From the NCBI GenBank assembly GCA_900313015.1, contig OMPR01000013.1, positions 746,850-810,849 on the forward strand: a DNA stretch of 64,000 nucleotides, read 5' to 3'. Origin of the DNA: Rhodobacteraceae bacterium EL53. GTDB taxonomy: Bacteria > Pseudomonadota > Alphaproteobacteria > Rhodobacterales > Rhodobacteraceae. The notes below the pieces were generated by a model. That model ran no database searches. It saw only the letters and a program-made list of their open reading frames with translations, and had not been told where the DNA came from. Made by a program: the position numbers and the translations under genes. This document shows, one piece after another, positions 18,722 through 27,311 of this stretch (positions are counted from its first letter, which is position 1; every line of letters starts with the position of its first letter).

Positions 18722-19823
18722 GGCCTTTGTTGTACAAATGGCCTGATGGTGTTCACTGTATGAATCCAGCGTTATAGCTGAGTGCGATGAGCAATTGGGC
18801 CCCTACCGACGAAGTACAAGATCAAGAACTGATCGTCTTACAACGATAGCTTGAAGCGTCGCGGGTCGTTGTCAATTTGGTTTGATCCGGAGATGGTTTG
18901 GACACCGCCACCAACCGGCACGCGCGGTCGGCAGCAGCAATTCAGTGACGCCGTCATTCAGACTTGCCTGACGCTGAAAGTCCTGTTTGGCCAGCCACTT
19001 CGACAGACATCTGGGTTCGTGAAGAGCCTGCTGCGATTGGTCGGGCTGGATTGGACGGCGCCGGATTTCAGCACCCTTTGCCGACGTCAGAAAACACTGA
19101 ACGTGAGCCTGCCGTATCGTGGAGGGCCACAAGGCCGCTGAACCTCCTCATCGATAGCACAGGTATCAAGGCCGAGGGAGAAGGCGAATGGAATGCCCGC
19201 AAGCATGGCGGGGCTAAACGGCGTATTTGGCATAAGATACACATAGGCATCGAAGAGGAAACACTGGAGGTTCGGGCCGTCGAAGTCACCGGCAGCAACA
19301 TCGGTGATGCTCCCGTGTTGCCAGAGCTTCTGAACCAAATCTCAGTTGATCAGGACATCGGCAGTGTCACCGCAGACGGGGCGTATGATACGCGTAAATG
19401 CCACGAGGCGATTGCCGCCAGAGAAGATGCCCATGCGGTGATCCCGCCACGCAAGAATGCAAAGCCTTGGAAGCCTACGAGCGCCGGAGCCATTACCCGC
19501 AACGATGCTGTCAATGCGCAACGCTATCTTGGCCGCAACCTGTGGCGACGCTGGAGCGGATATCACCGCCGAAGCCGCGTCGAAACAATCCCTCTCATGG
19601 TTTCCAAACAAACCACTGCCGGGCAATGGATGCACTGTATGAAACTGCTCGGCCAATCGTTGATGGCGCCGGACTTCGAGAGACAGGTCGCTGAAATCCA
19701 AATCCGCATCGCTGTCCTCAACCGCTACACGGCTCTTGGCATACCTATCACTGAGAGCCCGTAGGTTAAATTCGTCTAGGGTAAGGGGAAGGCTGCCCTT
19801 CACCCGATTTGTGCTACAAAGCC
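18722..19823 (+). mobile_element. IS5-family insertion sequence, copy 1 (inactive)
   Basis: About 1.1 kb bounded by imperfect inverted repeats: GGCCTTTGTTGTACAAAT on the left (from 18722) and the complement of GGCTTTGTAGCACAAATCGG on the right (to 19823). Its transposase is broken (next entry). The same element occurs as a deletion derivative at 57231-57990 and a shorter relic at about 63470. No target-site duplication is obvious at the ends. Confidence 0.8.
18797..19764 (+). pseudogene. IS5-family transposase with nonsense and frameshift mutations
   Basis: A DDE transposase of the IS5 family. The first frame reads KYKIKN, then TGA at 18830-18832 where related elements have tryptophan, then SSYNDSLKRRGSLSIWFDPE. 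It runs to LPYRGGPQG and meets a stop near 19141. The second part continues one frame away with PLNLLIDSTGIKAEGEGEWN, GSVTADGAYDTRKC and YHRRSRVET, giving the DDE residues. The frameshift lies near 19130-19138 with no classical slippery heptamer. A stretch of about 14 residues (IPLMVSKQTTAGQW) after RRSRVET is absent from relatives that I recall. It is not expected to be active. Confidence 0.8.
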
Positions 19824-19977
19824 GGCTGCAATCGCCCTCGTGGCAATCGTCATTTACTGGCTGTGAGTCCTGCCCCTAAAAGGGCTTGCCTTTTGTATTG
19901 CGATCTTACTTGTCGCGATCATATAATGTAGCAGTCGTAGAGAATTATACGAATCCATAGAATGGAGAAATTTTCAA

Positions 19978-20964
19978 ATGGCTGAAACTTCAAACTTGCC
20001 GAAGTCAGACGAGCCCGTAGTTAAGCTAGATAAAATTCAAGCGAGAGATAAGCCGAACCCCCGTTGGAGCTCACATTTCAACAATAAATTGTTGACGACC
20101 ACAAAAAAGCCGATCTTCTCCAAAGAAGACAAGGTTTTCGCAGTGGGTAGCTGCTTTGCAGAACGTATCCGTACAGCGTTGAACAGTAAGGGCTTTGAAG
20201 TCGGACCACCGATGCAAGAGATTGAAATGGATGTGGATCGTTTCAAGATCGACCGGCTGCCAAGCCGACCTCATATGGATTACTTCAATAGCTTCACAGT
20301 TCGTCAAGAATTTGAGCGGCATATCGGAGAGTGGAACCAAGCGGACGACGATTACTGGACCATTAACAAAGACCCTTACTGGGGTGGTGAGACGATTTAC
20401 CAAGACCCGTATCGACGTATGGTCATCGGACGCACGCCAGAAGATCTTAGGGAGGCGGTTGCGCATTGTAATGCAGCTGTTGATAAAGGGATTAGTGAAG
20501 CAAATCTCTTCGTGATCACCTTTGGTATGGCCGAGGTCTTCCGCAATGTGACGAGCGGGAAAATCGCCTGTCAGAAGCCCGGATATTCCGGTGGTGCTGG
20601 TGCGTTCGAAACAAAGTTTCACATGTCCAGTTTTCAAGAAAACTATGACAATCTGAAAAGAATTACAGAGATCATCAAGACTGTAAGGCCCAACGCAAAG
20701 ATTGTATTCACGCTTTCTCCTGTGAGCCTGGCGCGTACCTTTTCAGATAATGACATCTTGGTAGCGAACTCAGAGGGTAAAGGCATCTTGCGTGCGGCTA
20801 TTGGTCAGGTTGCGCGAGAGTACGAGCAAGTCACGTATTTCCCGTCCTACGAGATTGTAATGCACAACGCGCCCGAGAGCTTCCGTGACGACGATGGCCG
20901 TCATGTATCGGATTGGGTTGTGAAACGTATTATCGATGCGTTTATCGATACGCATGTCGCGTAA
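19978..20964 (+). CDS. GSCFA-domain protein
   Basis: A 328-residue GSCFA-family protein (SGNH/GDSL-like hydrolase relatives). The family-naming motif is visible as VGSCFAERIRTAL around residues 56-68, with LFVITFGMAEVFRN and IVFTLSPVSLART as later conserved strands. GSCFA proteins are often encoded near polysaccharide genes and are suspected of acting on surface glycans, but their reaction is not firmly established. GGAG lies ahead of the ATG. The PhyH-type dioxygenase follows 39 bases later and is likely co-transcribed. Both genes sit between the IS5 copy and a cluster of broken IS elements, which suggests arrival by transfer. Confidence 0.8.
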   Translation: MAETSNLPKSDEPVVKLDKIQARDKPNPRWSSHFNNKLLTTTKKPIFSKEDKVFAVGSCFAERIRTALNSKGFEVGPPMQEIEMDVDRFKIDRLPSRPHMDYFNSFTVRQEFERHIGEWNQADDDYWTINKDPYWGGETIYQDPYRRMVIGRTPEDLREAVAHCNAAVDKGISEANLFVITFGMAEVFRNVTSGKIACQKPGYSGGAGAFETKFHMSSFQENYDNLKRITEIIKTVRPNAKIVFTLSPVSLARTFSDNDILVANSEGKGILRAAIGQVAREYEQVTYFPSYEIVMHNAPESFRDDDGRHVSDWVVKRIIDAFIDTHVA

Positions 20965-21003
20965 CGCTTCGTTCAGAATAGCAATAGCCTATAGAGAGAT
21001 AAA

Positions 21004-22131
21004 ATGTACCAGCCAATAGATAAGCTGCTCGTTGAAGCGAGAGATTTCAGTGTTCGACTTGAATCGATAGCCGCGCAAGATTTGAGTATGAATCTTGAAA
21101 ATTACATTGAGCCATCTTGGACCGTTCGAAAGGTCCTCGAAGGATACAACCGTTACGCCAAGACTGGGATAAACGACGAAGCCACCTACTTGCGCTTTCG
21201 CGAAGCGTTTAGTGAAACTGAGGGACGCAGTAATCGAGTGTTTAGCAACGTTCTCGCAGATCACGTTGGCAAGACCGAGTATGACTATTCACAAACAATG
21301 TTTGGCGACGATATCGACGCTGCGAATACAGTCAAGACAGGCCTTTACCACCTCAAAAACCATGGTTTTTACAAAACTAAACTTCGGGTTCCAGCCAAGA
21401 TTGTAGAGAGCCTCAAAAATAAAATCCTGAATGGGATGGAAAAAGACAACGGCGAAAATGTTGAGAAGGCAATTTCTGGTACAGACGACGCCCCGTTGCA
21501 GATCAAAGGAAAGCACGGGTGGCTTTCAACGTTTGATGAGATGTATGAGATCTCTGGCGATCCCATCTTGCTAGCACTGGTCCAAGAGTACATGGGTGTT
21601 CCGCCAATCTACAACACACCAGTGGCCTTCCTGAACTCGGCACGAAAAATCCAGTCTCAGCGAGAATTGTCCGATACGGCGCAACTGTACCACCACGACT
21701 TGCACCGTCTTCAATTTGTTAAGTTGTTCATTTATCTGACTGATGTTGACATGGATTCCGGACCCCACACCCTTATTCCCGGCACGCACCGTAAACGTCC
21801 ATCGAATATGTGGGCAGACGGTCGTCATACCGATGAAGCCGTCACTGCGGCAGGATTGATGGATGATGAAGTGAACATTGTTGGGCCAGCTGGTACGGTC
21901 TTCCTTGTTGATACAAGTGCACTGCACAAAGGTGCCAACCCGATTAGCAAGCACCGCTTGATGGCTCAGGTTCAGTACACGAACTCACTCTTTGGTCGGC
22001 CTTGGCCGGAATCAGAGAGAAAGGTCTCTGTTGCTGCGACAAGCGAAAATACAACTGTAAACTTGGCAGCGGATCTAGTGCGGAAACACGCGCAGCGATC
22101 TGGTGTTAGGTTTATGCAGAACTACATCTAA
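21004..22131 (+). CDS. Phytanoyl-CoA dioxygenase (PhyH)-family oxygenase
   Basis: A 375-residue non-heme iron, 2-oxoglutarate-dependent oxygenase of the PhyH family. The iron-binding HxD is in LYHHDLHRLQFVKLFIYL (about residue 231), with DVDMDSGPHTLIPGTHRKR after it and the distal histidine and arginine in LVDTSALHKGANPISKHR (about residues 303-320). PhyH enzymes hydroxylate lipids, amino acids or natural products. The partner GSCFA gene 39 bases upstream suggests hydroxylation of a surface or secreted molecule, but the substrate is unknown. Codon use is AT-richer than the glycan genes. Confidence 0.8.
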   Translation: MYQPIDKLLVEARDFSVRLESIAAQDLSMNLENYIEPSWTVRKVLEGYNRYAKTGINDEATYLRFREAFSETEGRSNRVFSNVLADHVGKTEYDYSQTMFGDDIDAANTVKTGLYHLKNHGFYKTKLRVPAKIVESLKNKILNGMEKDNGENVEKAISGTDDAPLQIKGKHGWLSTFDEMYEISGDPILLALVQEYMGVPPIYNTPVAFLNSARKIQSQRELSDTAQLYHHDLHRLQFVKLFIYLTDVDMDSGPHTLIPGTHRKRPSNMWADGRHTDEAVTAAGLMDDEVNIVGPAGTVFLVDTSALHKGANPISKHRLMAQVQYTNSLFGRPWPESERKVSVAATSENTTVNLAADLVRKHAQRSGVRFMQNYI

Positions 22132-22391
22132 GCTAACCAAATTCTTGTTTGGCTTAAGCCCCGCATCGGCAACAGTGGAAAACCAATTCGCTAAAGAATA
22201 TGAGGCGCACGGTGACAAGAAGAGTGAGGGCCGCCGTATTTCCACTGAAACCGTTTACCAAAGCTACGCACCGGAGTCTCCGTCAACGTTTGCCAGTAAA
22301 TCGATTGAAAAGGTAATCTACTCATTTTTGGACCTGTCCCGATTTAGTTCCGGTCTCTTTCGAGCGATATTCGCAATGAAGGAGATTAACC

Positions 22392-22625
22392 ATGTCACCG
22401 AGATACAGCTACGAGTTCAGGCGCAATGAAGTACGCATAGCGACGACCAACGGGCTGACGCGACCTCAGATTGCGTCAGATTTGGGTGTTCGCGTTTCAA
22501 CCCTGAACAATTGGGTTCAACAGCACCAAAATGATGATTTGATGTCTGGCCCGCATGAAGATGTAGAGAAAAAAACGCGCACCTGCGCAAAGAGAACCGC
22601 ATTCTCAAAGAGGAAAGGGAGATTC
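22392..22625 (+). pseudogene. IS3-family orfA fragment, frameshifted
   Basis: MSPRYSYEFRRNEVRIATTN and LGVRVSTLNNWVQQHQND form the helix-turn-helix of an IS3-type OrfA. The correct frame is lost at a run of seven A residues (near 22569-22576). In the neighbouring frame the leucine-zipper part continues as LRKENRILKEEREIL and then departs from the family. The left end of the element (GGACCTGTCCCGATTTAGTT) is near 22331. The element is interrupted here by IS110 sequence. Confidence 0.7.
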
Positions 22626-22743
22626 TAAACCGTTCCGGGTTGGTGCCCGCCTGTGTGCGGTAGAAACAGGTCGTGCTATCGTTGCGAGATGAAGGGCTGC
22701 GGCGGTTCGCTTATTGGAATCCGTCTGAGGGCGGAACCCCGTT

Positions 22744-23869
22744 AAAAAACGTGGTCCATGGGTTGATGCTAACTTGAGAGTGGTGACGGATGCACCGGTG
22801 CGTGCGTTTGGCACGATCACGCATGATCTGTATGATTTGGCCGATTGGTTTAAATCGCACGGTGTGACCAGCGTTGCGATAGAATCCACCGGTGTGTACT
22901 GGGTCCCAGCTTACGAGGTAGTTGAGCAGCACGGCTTTGAGGTCATTCTGGTCGACGCGCGCTACGCCAAGAACGTACCCAGCCGGAAGACCGACGTCAG
23001 CGATACCAGCTGGCTTCAAAAATTGTATTCCTACGGTTTGCTACGCGGTAGCTTTCGACCAACGGCCGAGATTGCGACGTTGCGAGCTTATCTGCGCCAA
23101 CTTGAACGATTGGTAGAATATGCGGCTCCCCACATTCAACACATGCAGAAAACACTGATGGAGATGAACTTCCAACTGCATCATGTTGTGTCTGACATCA
23201 CGGGTATTACGGGGATGAAGATCATCCGCGGCATCGTCGCCGGCGAACGGGATTTGGACATGTTGGCCTCCTATAGTGACGTGCGTTGCAAGGCTTCGAC
23301 TGAGACAATCAAAGCTGCACTCAATGGGAATGATCGTCCCGAACACATCTTCTCGCTGGCCCAGTCGCTCGAACTCTATGACTTCTATCAGGCCAAGATG
23401 CTGGAATGTGATCATCATCTTGAGGCGACACTGGCGGCATTAGGCTCGGACACTGAACATGATCCCAGCAAGTTGCCGCGCCCGCGCCCCAAGGCCAAGC
23501 AGGTCAGTACGCCTTCGTTTGACGTGCGGGCCGCGCTGTTTGGTGTTATCGGCGTTGATTTGACACAAATCCATGGGATGGGCCCGTCTCTGTCGCTCAA
23601 GTTGGTTCGCTAATGCGGAACTGATTTGCGCGCATGGCCAAGCGCTAAGCACTTCACGTCATGGCTCTGTCTGAAACCGGGCAACAAGATATCTGGAGGA
23701 AAGGTGTTATCATCCCGAACACGGCGACCATCCAGCCGCGCCGCAGCTCTCTTGCGATTGGCAGCTGTCACGATCGGGCACTGCTTTGGGCGCCTTCTAC
23801 CGTCGACTAGTAGCGCGCGCGGGTAAGTCCAAAGCCGTCACAGCCAAAGCGAGCAAGATCGCGGTTCTG
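22744..23869 (+). pseudogene. IS110-family transposase, C-terminal part frameshifted
   Basis: The protein reads VDANLRVVTDAPVRAFGTIT, then VAIESTGVYWVPAYEVVEQH and KNVPSRKTDVSDTSWLQKLY, the acidic catalytic pattern of the RuvC-like domain of IS110. The frame holds to MGPSLSLKLVR (23613). After that the second (Transposase_20) domain survives only in shifted frames: KHFTSWLCLKPGNKISGGKV and, in another frame, KSKAVTAKASKIAVLFYNT. It cannot make a full transposase. Its right end is fused to an IS3 OrfB tail at 23870. Confidence 0.75.
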
Positions 23870-23944
23870 TTCTACAACACCCGCAGAATACACTCAGCTC
23901 TCGGCTGGAAAAGTCCCTTGGCTTTCGAAAGAGAGGTTGCATAA
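23870..23944 (+). pseudogene. IS3-family orfB C-terminal tail fused to IS110
   Basis: FYNTRRIHSALGWKSPLAFE and a stop at 23942-23944 are the end of an IS3-type OrfB integrase. The first residues, FYNT, are also the end of the preceding IS110 match, so the junction falls in a short shared sequence (TTCTACAACAC). The rest of OrfB is missing. Confidence 0.7.
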
Positions 23945-24256
23945 GTGAGTAACCGGAGCGGCACGAAAGCGCGACAGGTCCAATATTGGGACGACTTGAT
24001 CCTGTTCTTGACAGATGGCAGCATCGAGATGGACAGCAACGCTGGCAAGCGCACAATCCGCCCCATCGCCATACAAAGAAACAACGTGCTCTTTGCTGGT
24101 CACGACGCCGGTACCCAGAACTGGGCCATGCTTGCGTCACTCATCGAGACATGCAAACTGAGCCAGATTGAGCCGCACGGCTACCTCACAGCCATCGTTA
24201 ATGGGCATAAGCAGAGGGATATCAACCAACTGCCACCGTGGAACTTTAAAAGCTGA
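23945..24256 (+). pseudogene. IS66-family tnpC C-terminal fragment
   Basis: WDDLILFLTDGSIEMDSNAG, RTIRPIAIQRNNVLFAGHDA and LIETCKLSQIEPHGYLTAIV are the end of an IS66 TnpC transposase, closing with LPPWNF. About 100 of the usual ~500 residues remain, so it is a fragment. Confidence 0.75.
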
Positions 24257-24325
24257 AGCAACGCTTACAGCTGAACTCGAAACTGCGGTCAAAAATGGGA
24301 AACCCGCAGGCAAGCAGAAGGAGCA

Positions 24326-24421
24326 ATATTCCAATACATCAATGGGTTCTACAATCCACGCAGGCGGCATTCATCCCTTGGTGGGAAAAGCCCTTTGGCA
24401 TTCAAACGAATGGCTGCATGA
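24326..24421 (+). pseudogene. Second IS3-family orfB tail
   Basis: IFQYINGFYNPRRRHSSLGG then KSPLAFKRMAA and a stop. This is the last 31 residues of an IS3-type OrfB from a different element than the tail at 23870. It ends 67 bases before the repA stop codon. Confidence 0.65.
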
Positions 24422-24487
24422 CATGAGCTGAGAGACCAGTACTTTTACGCAGCAAGTCCAACCCGAGTAACGAGTACGCCTCTTCCC

Positions 24488-25501
24488 CTACCCCTTGCGC
24501 TTTTTCACCCATCCTAAAAACGCCGCATCTGGCTTGCGCAACCGCTGCGCCCCGGTCCGCGCCCAGACCCCGCGCCAGTCCGCCTCGAGCGCATACACAT
24601 CCGTGCCTGGCATCAGGCGGCGCGCTTCCTCTAGCGCATCGGCACTGAGGATCGGAGGAGGCACATCCACAGACACCAACCCACCGCGCGGCGTGAACCG
24701 CATCAGGTCGCCCGGGGCCTCTTCGATCTCGTAATCCGGTAAATGGTTTGCTTCGATCATGTCGCGCAACATTTTACGAAACACCCGGCGCGGGGAGGCA
24801 CTGCCAGATTTCTTGAGCAACGTATCCACCGACACGGTCCAGGCTGGTTGGCGTCCGCAATGTTTGCGCGCCAATTCATAGATCCGCCGCTCCAGCGGTT
24901 TGCGCAGGCGGAAATAGTCCCGGCTCAGCGTCAGCACTGATTTCGACACCACCGCCCGGAACAGCCATTCGCTGAGCGTGACCGCCACGCTGACCATCCG
25001 CCCGCCGCGAGTCTTGCGTTCGATCTGCCAGCTTTCGATCAGGCCAAACCCGGTAGTGACCTCTTTATCGCCGGTCACGATATTGGTGGTGATCCGTGTG
25101 CCGGCAAGACGTTCAAACGCCTCGCGCAGACGGCGATAAGAGTCACCGCTGGTTTCGCGATTGGTTGCCACCAATAGATCATGCGCCTTCAGGTGCAGCG
25201 TCCGGCTGACGGTCCGCCCCGCATTGATCCCTGCCATCAGCTGCGAAATACAAAACAGCAAGATGTCCTTGTCGTGGATCGTCGCCAATCCGCGCACCGA
25301 GGGCGTCACCGTGATCTCGGTTCCATTGTGATCATACTGCAAAATCCGCCGGTCCGGGCGCGTCGCCAACGAGAACAGCGGGTGCTCCATACTGGCGATG
25401 TCATCCTTGGGGATCGCATCAAAAATATCGCAAAGGAAAAAATCACTCTGCTTATGACGGTCGGGCAAAAGCCCCCCCGCCCCTGTTACTGCACTGCTCA
25501 T
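24488..25501 (-). CDS. repA: Plasmid replication initiator of the RPA/RepA type
   Basis: A 337-residue initiator. It begins LPDRHKQSDFFLCDIFDAIP, typical of the RPA replication-initiator family of alphaproteobacterial plasmids, with MEHPLFSLATRPDRRILQYD, VTPSVRGLATIHDKDILLFC and RRLREAFERLAGTRITTNIV following. These mark a winged-helix initiator that binds iterons at the origin. It is divergent from parA, and the 380 bases between them hold a DnaA box and three direct repeats, so the origin is probably there. The arrangement matches the solitary RepA replicons of Roseobacter plasmids (RepA-I type in the literature as I recall it). The start overlaps no other gene. Confidence 0.88.
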   Translation of the reverse strand: MSSAVTGAGGLLPDRHKQSDFFLCDIFDAIPKDDIASMEHPLFSLATRPDRRILQYDHNGTEITVTPSVRGLATIHDKDILLFCISQLMAGINAGRTVSRTLHLKAHDLLVATNRETSGDSYRRLREAFERLAGTRITTNIVTGDKEVTTGFGLIESWQIERKTRGGRMVSVAVTLSEWLFRAVVSKSVLTLSRDYFRLRKPLERRIYELARKHCGRQPAWTVSVDTLLKKSGSASPRRVFRKMLRDMIEANHLPDYEIEEAPGDLMRFTPRGGLVSVDVPPPILSADALEEARRLMPGTDVYALEADWRGVWARTGAQRLRKPDAAFLGWVKKRKG

Positions 25502-25552
25502 GGCCGGTATCCGACTCGTTTTTTCGTGGTTTTAGTGACGGCCAACCTAGAG

Positions 25553-25561
25553 TTATCCACA
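25553..25561 (+). promoter_or_regulatory. DnaA box in the putative replication origin
   Basis: TTATCCACA is a perfect consensus DnaA box, 52 bases upstream of the repA start and just next to the iteron-like repeats. Confidence 0.7.
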
Positions 25562-25570
25562 TGCCCGCAC

Positions 25571-25636
25571 AACGGGGTTACAGAGTCACTCTATCGGGGG
25601 TTTGGATTCAGTTTATCGGGGTTTCAGAGTCATTCA
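25571..25636 (+). repeat. Three tandem 22-bp iteron-like repeats (putative oriV)
   Basis: Units at 25571-25592, 25593-25614 and 25615-25636. The outer two agree at 18 of 22 positions (core CGGGGTT then CAGAGTCA); the middle one is more diverged. The 22-bp period, two helical turns, is usual for initiator-binding iterons. The following ~245 bases to parA are AT-rich, fitting an unwinding region, and hold no gene. Confidence 0.7.
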
Positions 25637-25881
25637 AAACATAAAGATGATAAGAAGTCCTTTTATTTTCAAAAGATTACCCACTCATACCTAAGCCTGT
25701 AACACATAAATAACACGACTCTAACAAACCAAAAAAATCGCCAAATCTAAAAATATGCGCTATATCAGCACCAGCACCACCCCTATTTACTTAGAAAAAA
25801 CAGATCACATGCGGCTTTTGCTTTCATGTATCACCTTTTTTGGTACACTAATGAAAACGCACTACATCGAGCAATTTCACC

Positions 25882-27270
25882 ATGGCAAAAGACCCCATCC
25901 CCCTGCCGCCCTATTTCAACATCGATCCCGATGCAGCCTTGGCAGATCTTGACTTACCCACAGACACGCAAGGCTTTGCCTCCATCGCCGAGGCCTGCAC
26001 CCGCGGGCGTACCGATCTGGCCAGTCGGGGCATGAACGAAGACGGGCGCAAGAACCTGCGTCTTTTTTCAACTTGGGAAATCACCCGCTATCTGATCCCT
26101 GTCGCACAAGCCCATTTCCGGCGTGTGCTCAAACAGAATCCCGACCTGCCACAAGGACAATCAGAAACAGATGGGGGGGCCAAATGGTTTACTCTGGACG
26201 AGGTGTTGCGCCTGCGTGCCTTCTTTGGCGCCCAAGGATCCAAAGCTAAAGAATACGTCCCCTACCGCCCCAAAGGGTTGCCCGCCAAAATGGTCGCAGT
26301 GGCAAACTTCAAAGGTGGGGTTGGCAAGACCAGCACCGCGGCACATCTCGCAATGTCTGCCGCACTGGATGGTTACAAGGTGCTGGTAATTGATCTCGAC
26401 AGTCAGGGATCGATGACCTCGATCTTTGGCGGCACAGTCGACGATGAATGGCAAACCGCCTTTCCGCTGCTGGCGCGCCACTACGGCGAGCATCTGCGCA
26501 TAGAGAACCAAAGGCGTCTGGACCGGGGTGATCCCCCTCAGCCGCTGGATGAGGGGCTCTCAGCGGCAATGGAGATGACCGCAGCGGATGTGATCCAGTC
26601 GACCCACTGGCCCAACATTGATCTGATCGGGGCGCAGCTGAATCTGTATTGGGCTGAATTCCAAATCCCCGTCTGGCGGATGCAGGCGCGTGGTTGGAAG
26701 CTGTGGGATGCCTTAACCGACCGTCTCGAGGCGGATGGGGTGCTGGACGACTATGATCTTGTGTTCATCGATACACCCCCTGCACTTGGCTATTTAACCA
26801 TCAACGGATTGGCAGCCGCTGACATCCTGTTGGTGCCTCTGGGCGCATCATTTCTGGAGTTTGATTCAACTGGCCGCTTCTTTGACATGTTGCATTCCAC
26901 CTTCGCCAGTATTGAAGACGGGGAAAACGTTGCAGCCCGCGCATTGGGGCGCCCTCAAATGGGGTTTGAATGGGATGCCGTCCGCGCCGTCATTACTCGC
27001 TATGACGGCGCACAACAGGGCGAGTTATCGGGTCTAATGCAGGCTTATTTGGGCAAGACACTATCCCCCCACCGGCAAGATTTCACTGCGCTGATTGGGC
27101 AGGCTGGTGAACAGGTGAACGGGATTTACGAAGCGGATTACCGTGATTTTAATCGGGAAACCTATGCCCGTGGACGCGAAACTTTTGACGCCACTTATGC
27201 CGCCTTCAAACGCTTGCTTTTGGGCATCTGGCGACGTGGTGAGCTGGAAATGCAGCAGGCGGCTGAATAG
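25882..27270 (+). CDS. parA: Plasmid partitioning ATPase ParA
   Basis: A 462-residue ParA of the long plasmid type. An N-terminal winged-helix-like region (to about residue 130) precedes the ATPase domain: the deviant Walker A AVANFKGGVGKTSTAAHLAM (about residues 141-160), Walker A' region VLVIDLDSQGSMTS, and Walker B YDLVFIDTPPALGYLTI. ParA hydrolyses ATP to pull ParB-parS complexes apart at division. The N-terminal extension usually lets such proteins repress their own operon. It is followed by parB 42 bases later, and lies divergent from repA across the origin. Confidence 0.92.
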   Translation: MAKDPIPLPPYFNIDPDAALADLDLPTDTQGFASIAEACTRGRTDLASRGMNEDGRKNLRLFSTWEITRYLIPVAQAHFRRVLKQNPDLPQGQSETDGGAKWFTLDEVLRLRAFFGAQGSKAKEYVPYRPKGLPAKMVAVANFKGGVGKTSTAAHLAMSAALDGYKVLVIDLDSQGSMTSIFGGTVDDEWQTAFPLLARHYGEHLRIENQRRLDRGDPPQPLDEGLSAAMEMTAADVIQSTHWPNIDLIGAQLNLYWAEFQIPVWRMQARGWKLWDALTDRLEADGVLDDYDLVFIDTPPALGYLTINGLAAADILLVPLGASFLEFDSTGRFFDMLHSTFASIEDGENVAARALGRPQMGFEWDAVRAVITRYDGAQQGELSGLMQAYLGKTLSPHRQDFTALIGQAGEQVNGIYEADYRDFNRETYARGRETFDATYAAFKRLLLGIWRRGELEMQQAAE

Positions 27271-27311
27271 CAAATAACAGACCCTAAACAGGGCAATTCG
27301 GAGGATCGGAT

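Noticed and set aside
19128..19141. Programmed -1 frameshift signal in the IS5 transposase
   Set aside because: The sequence lacks a classical X-XXY-YYZ slippery heptamer. I treat the shift as a mutation, though the shared shift in both copies keeps the question open.
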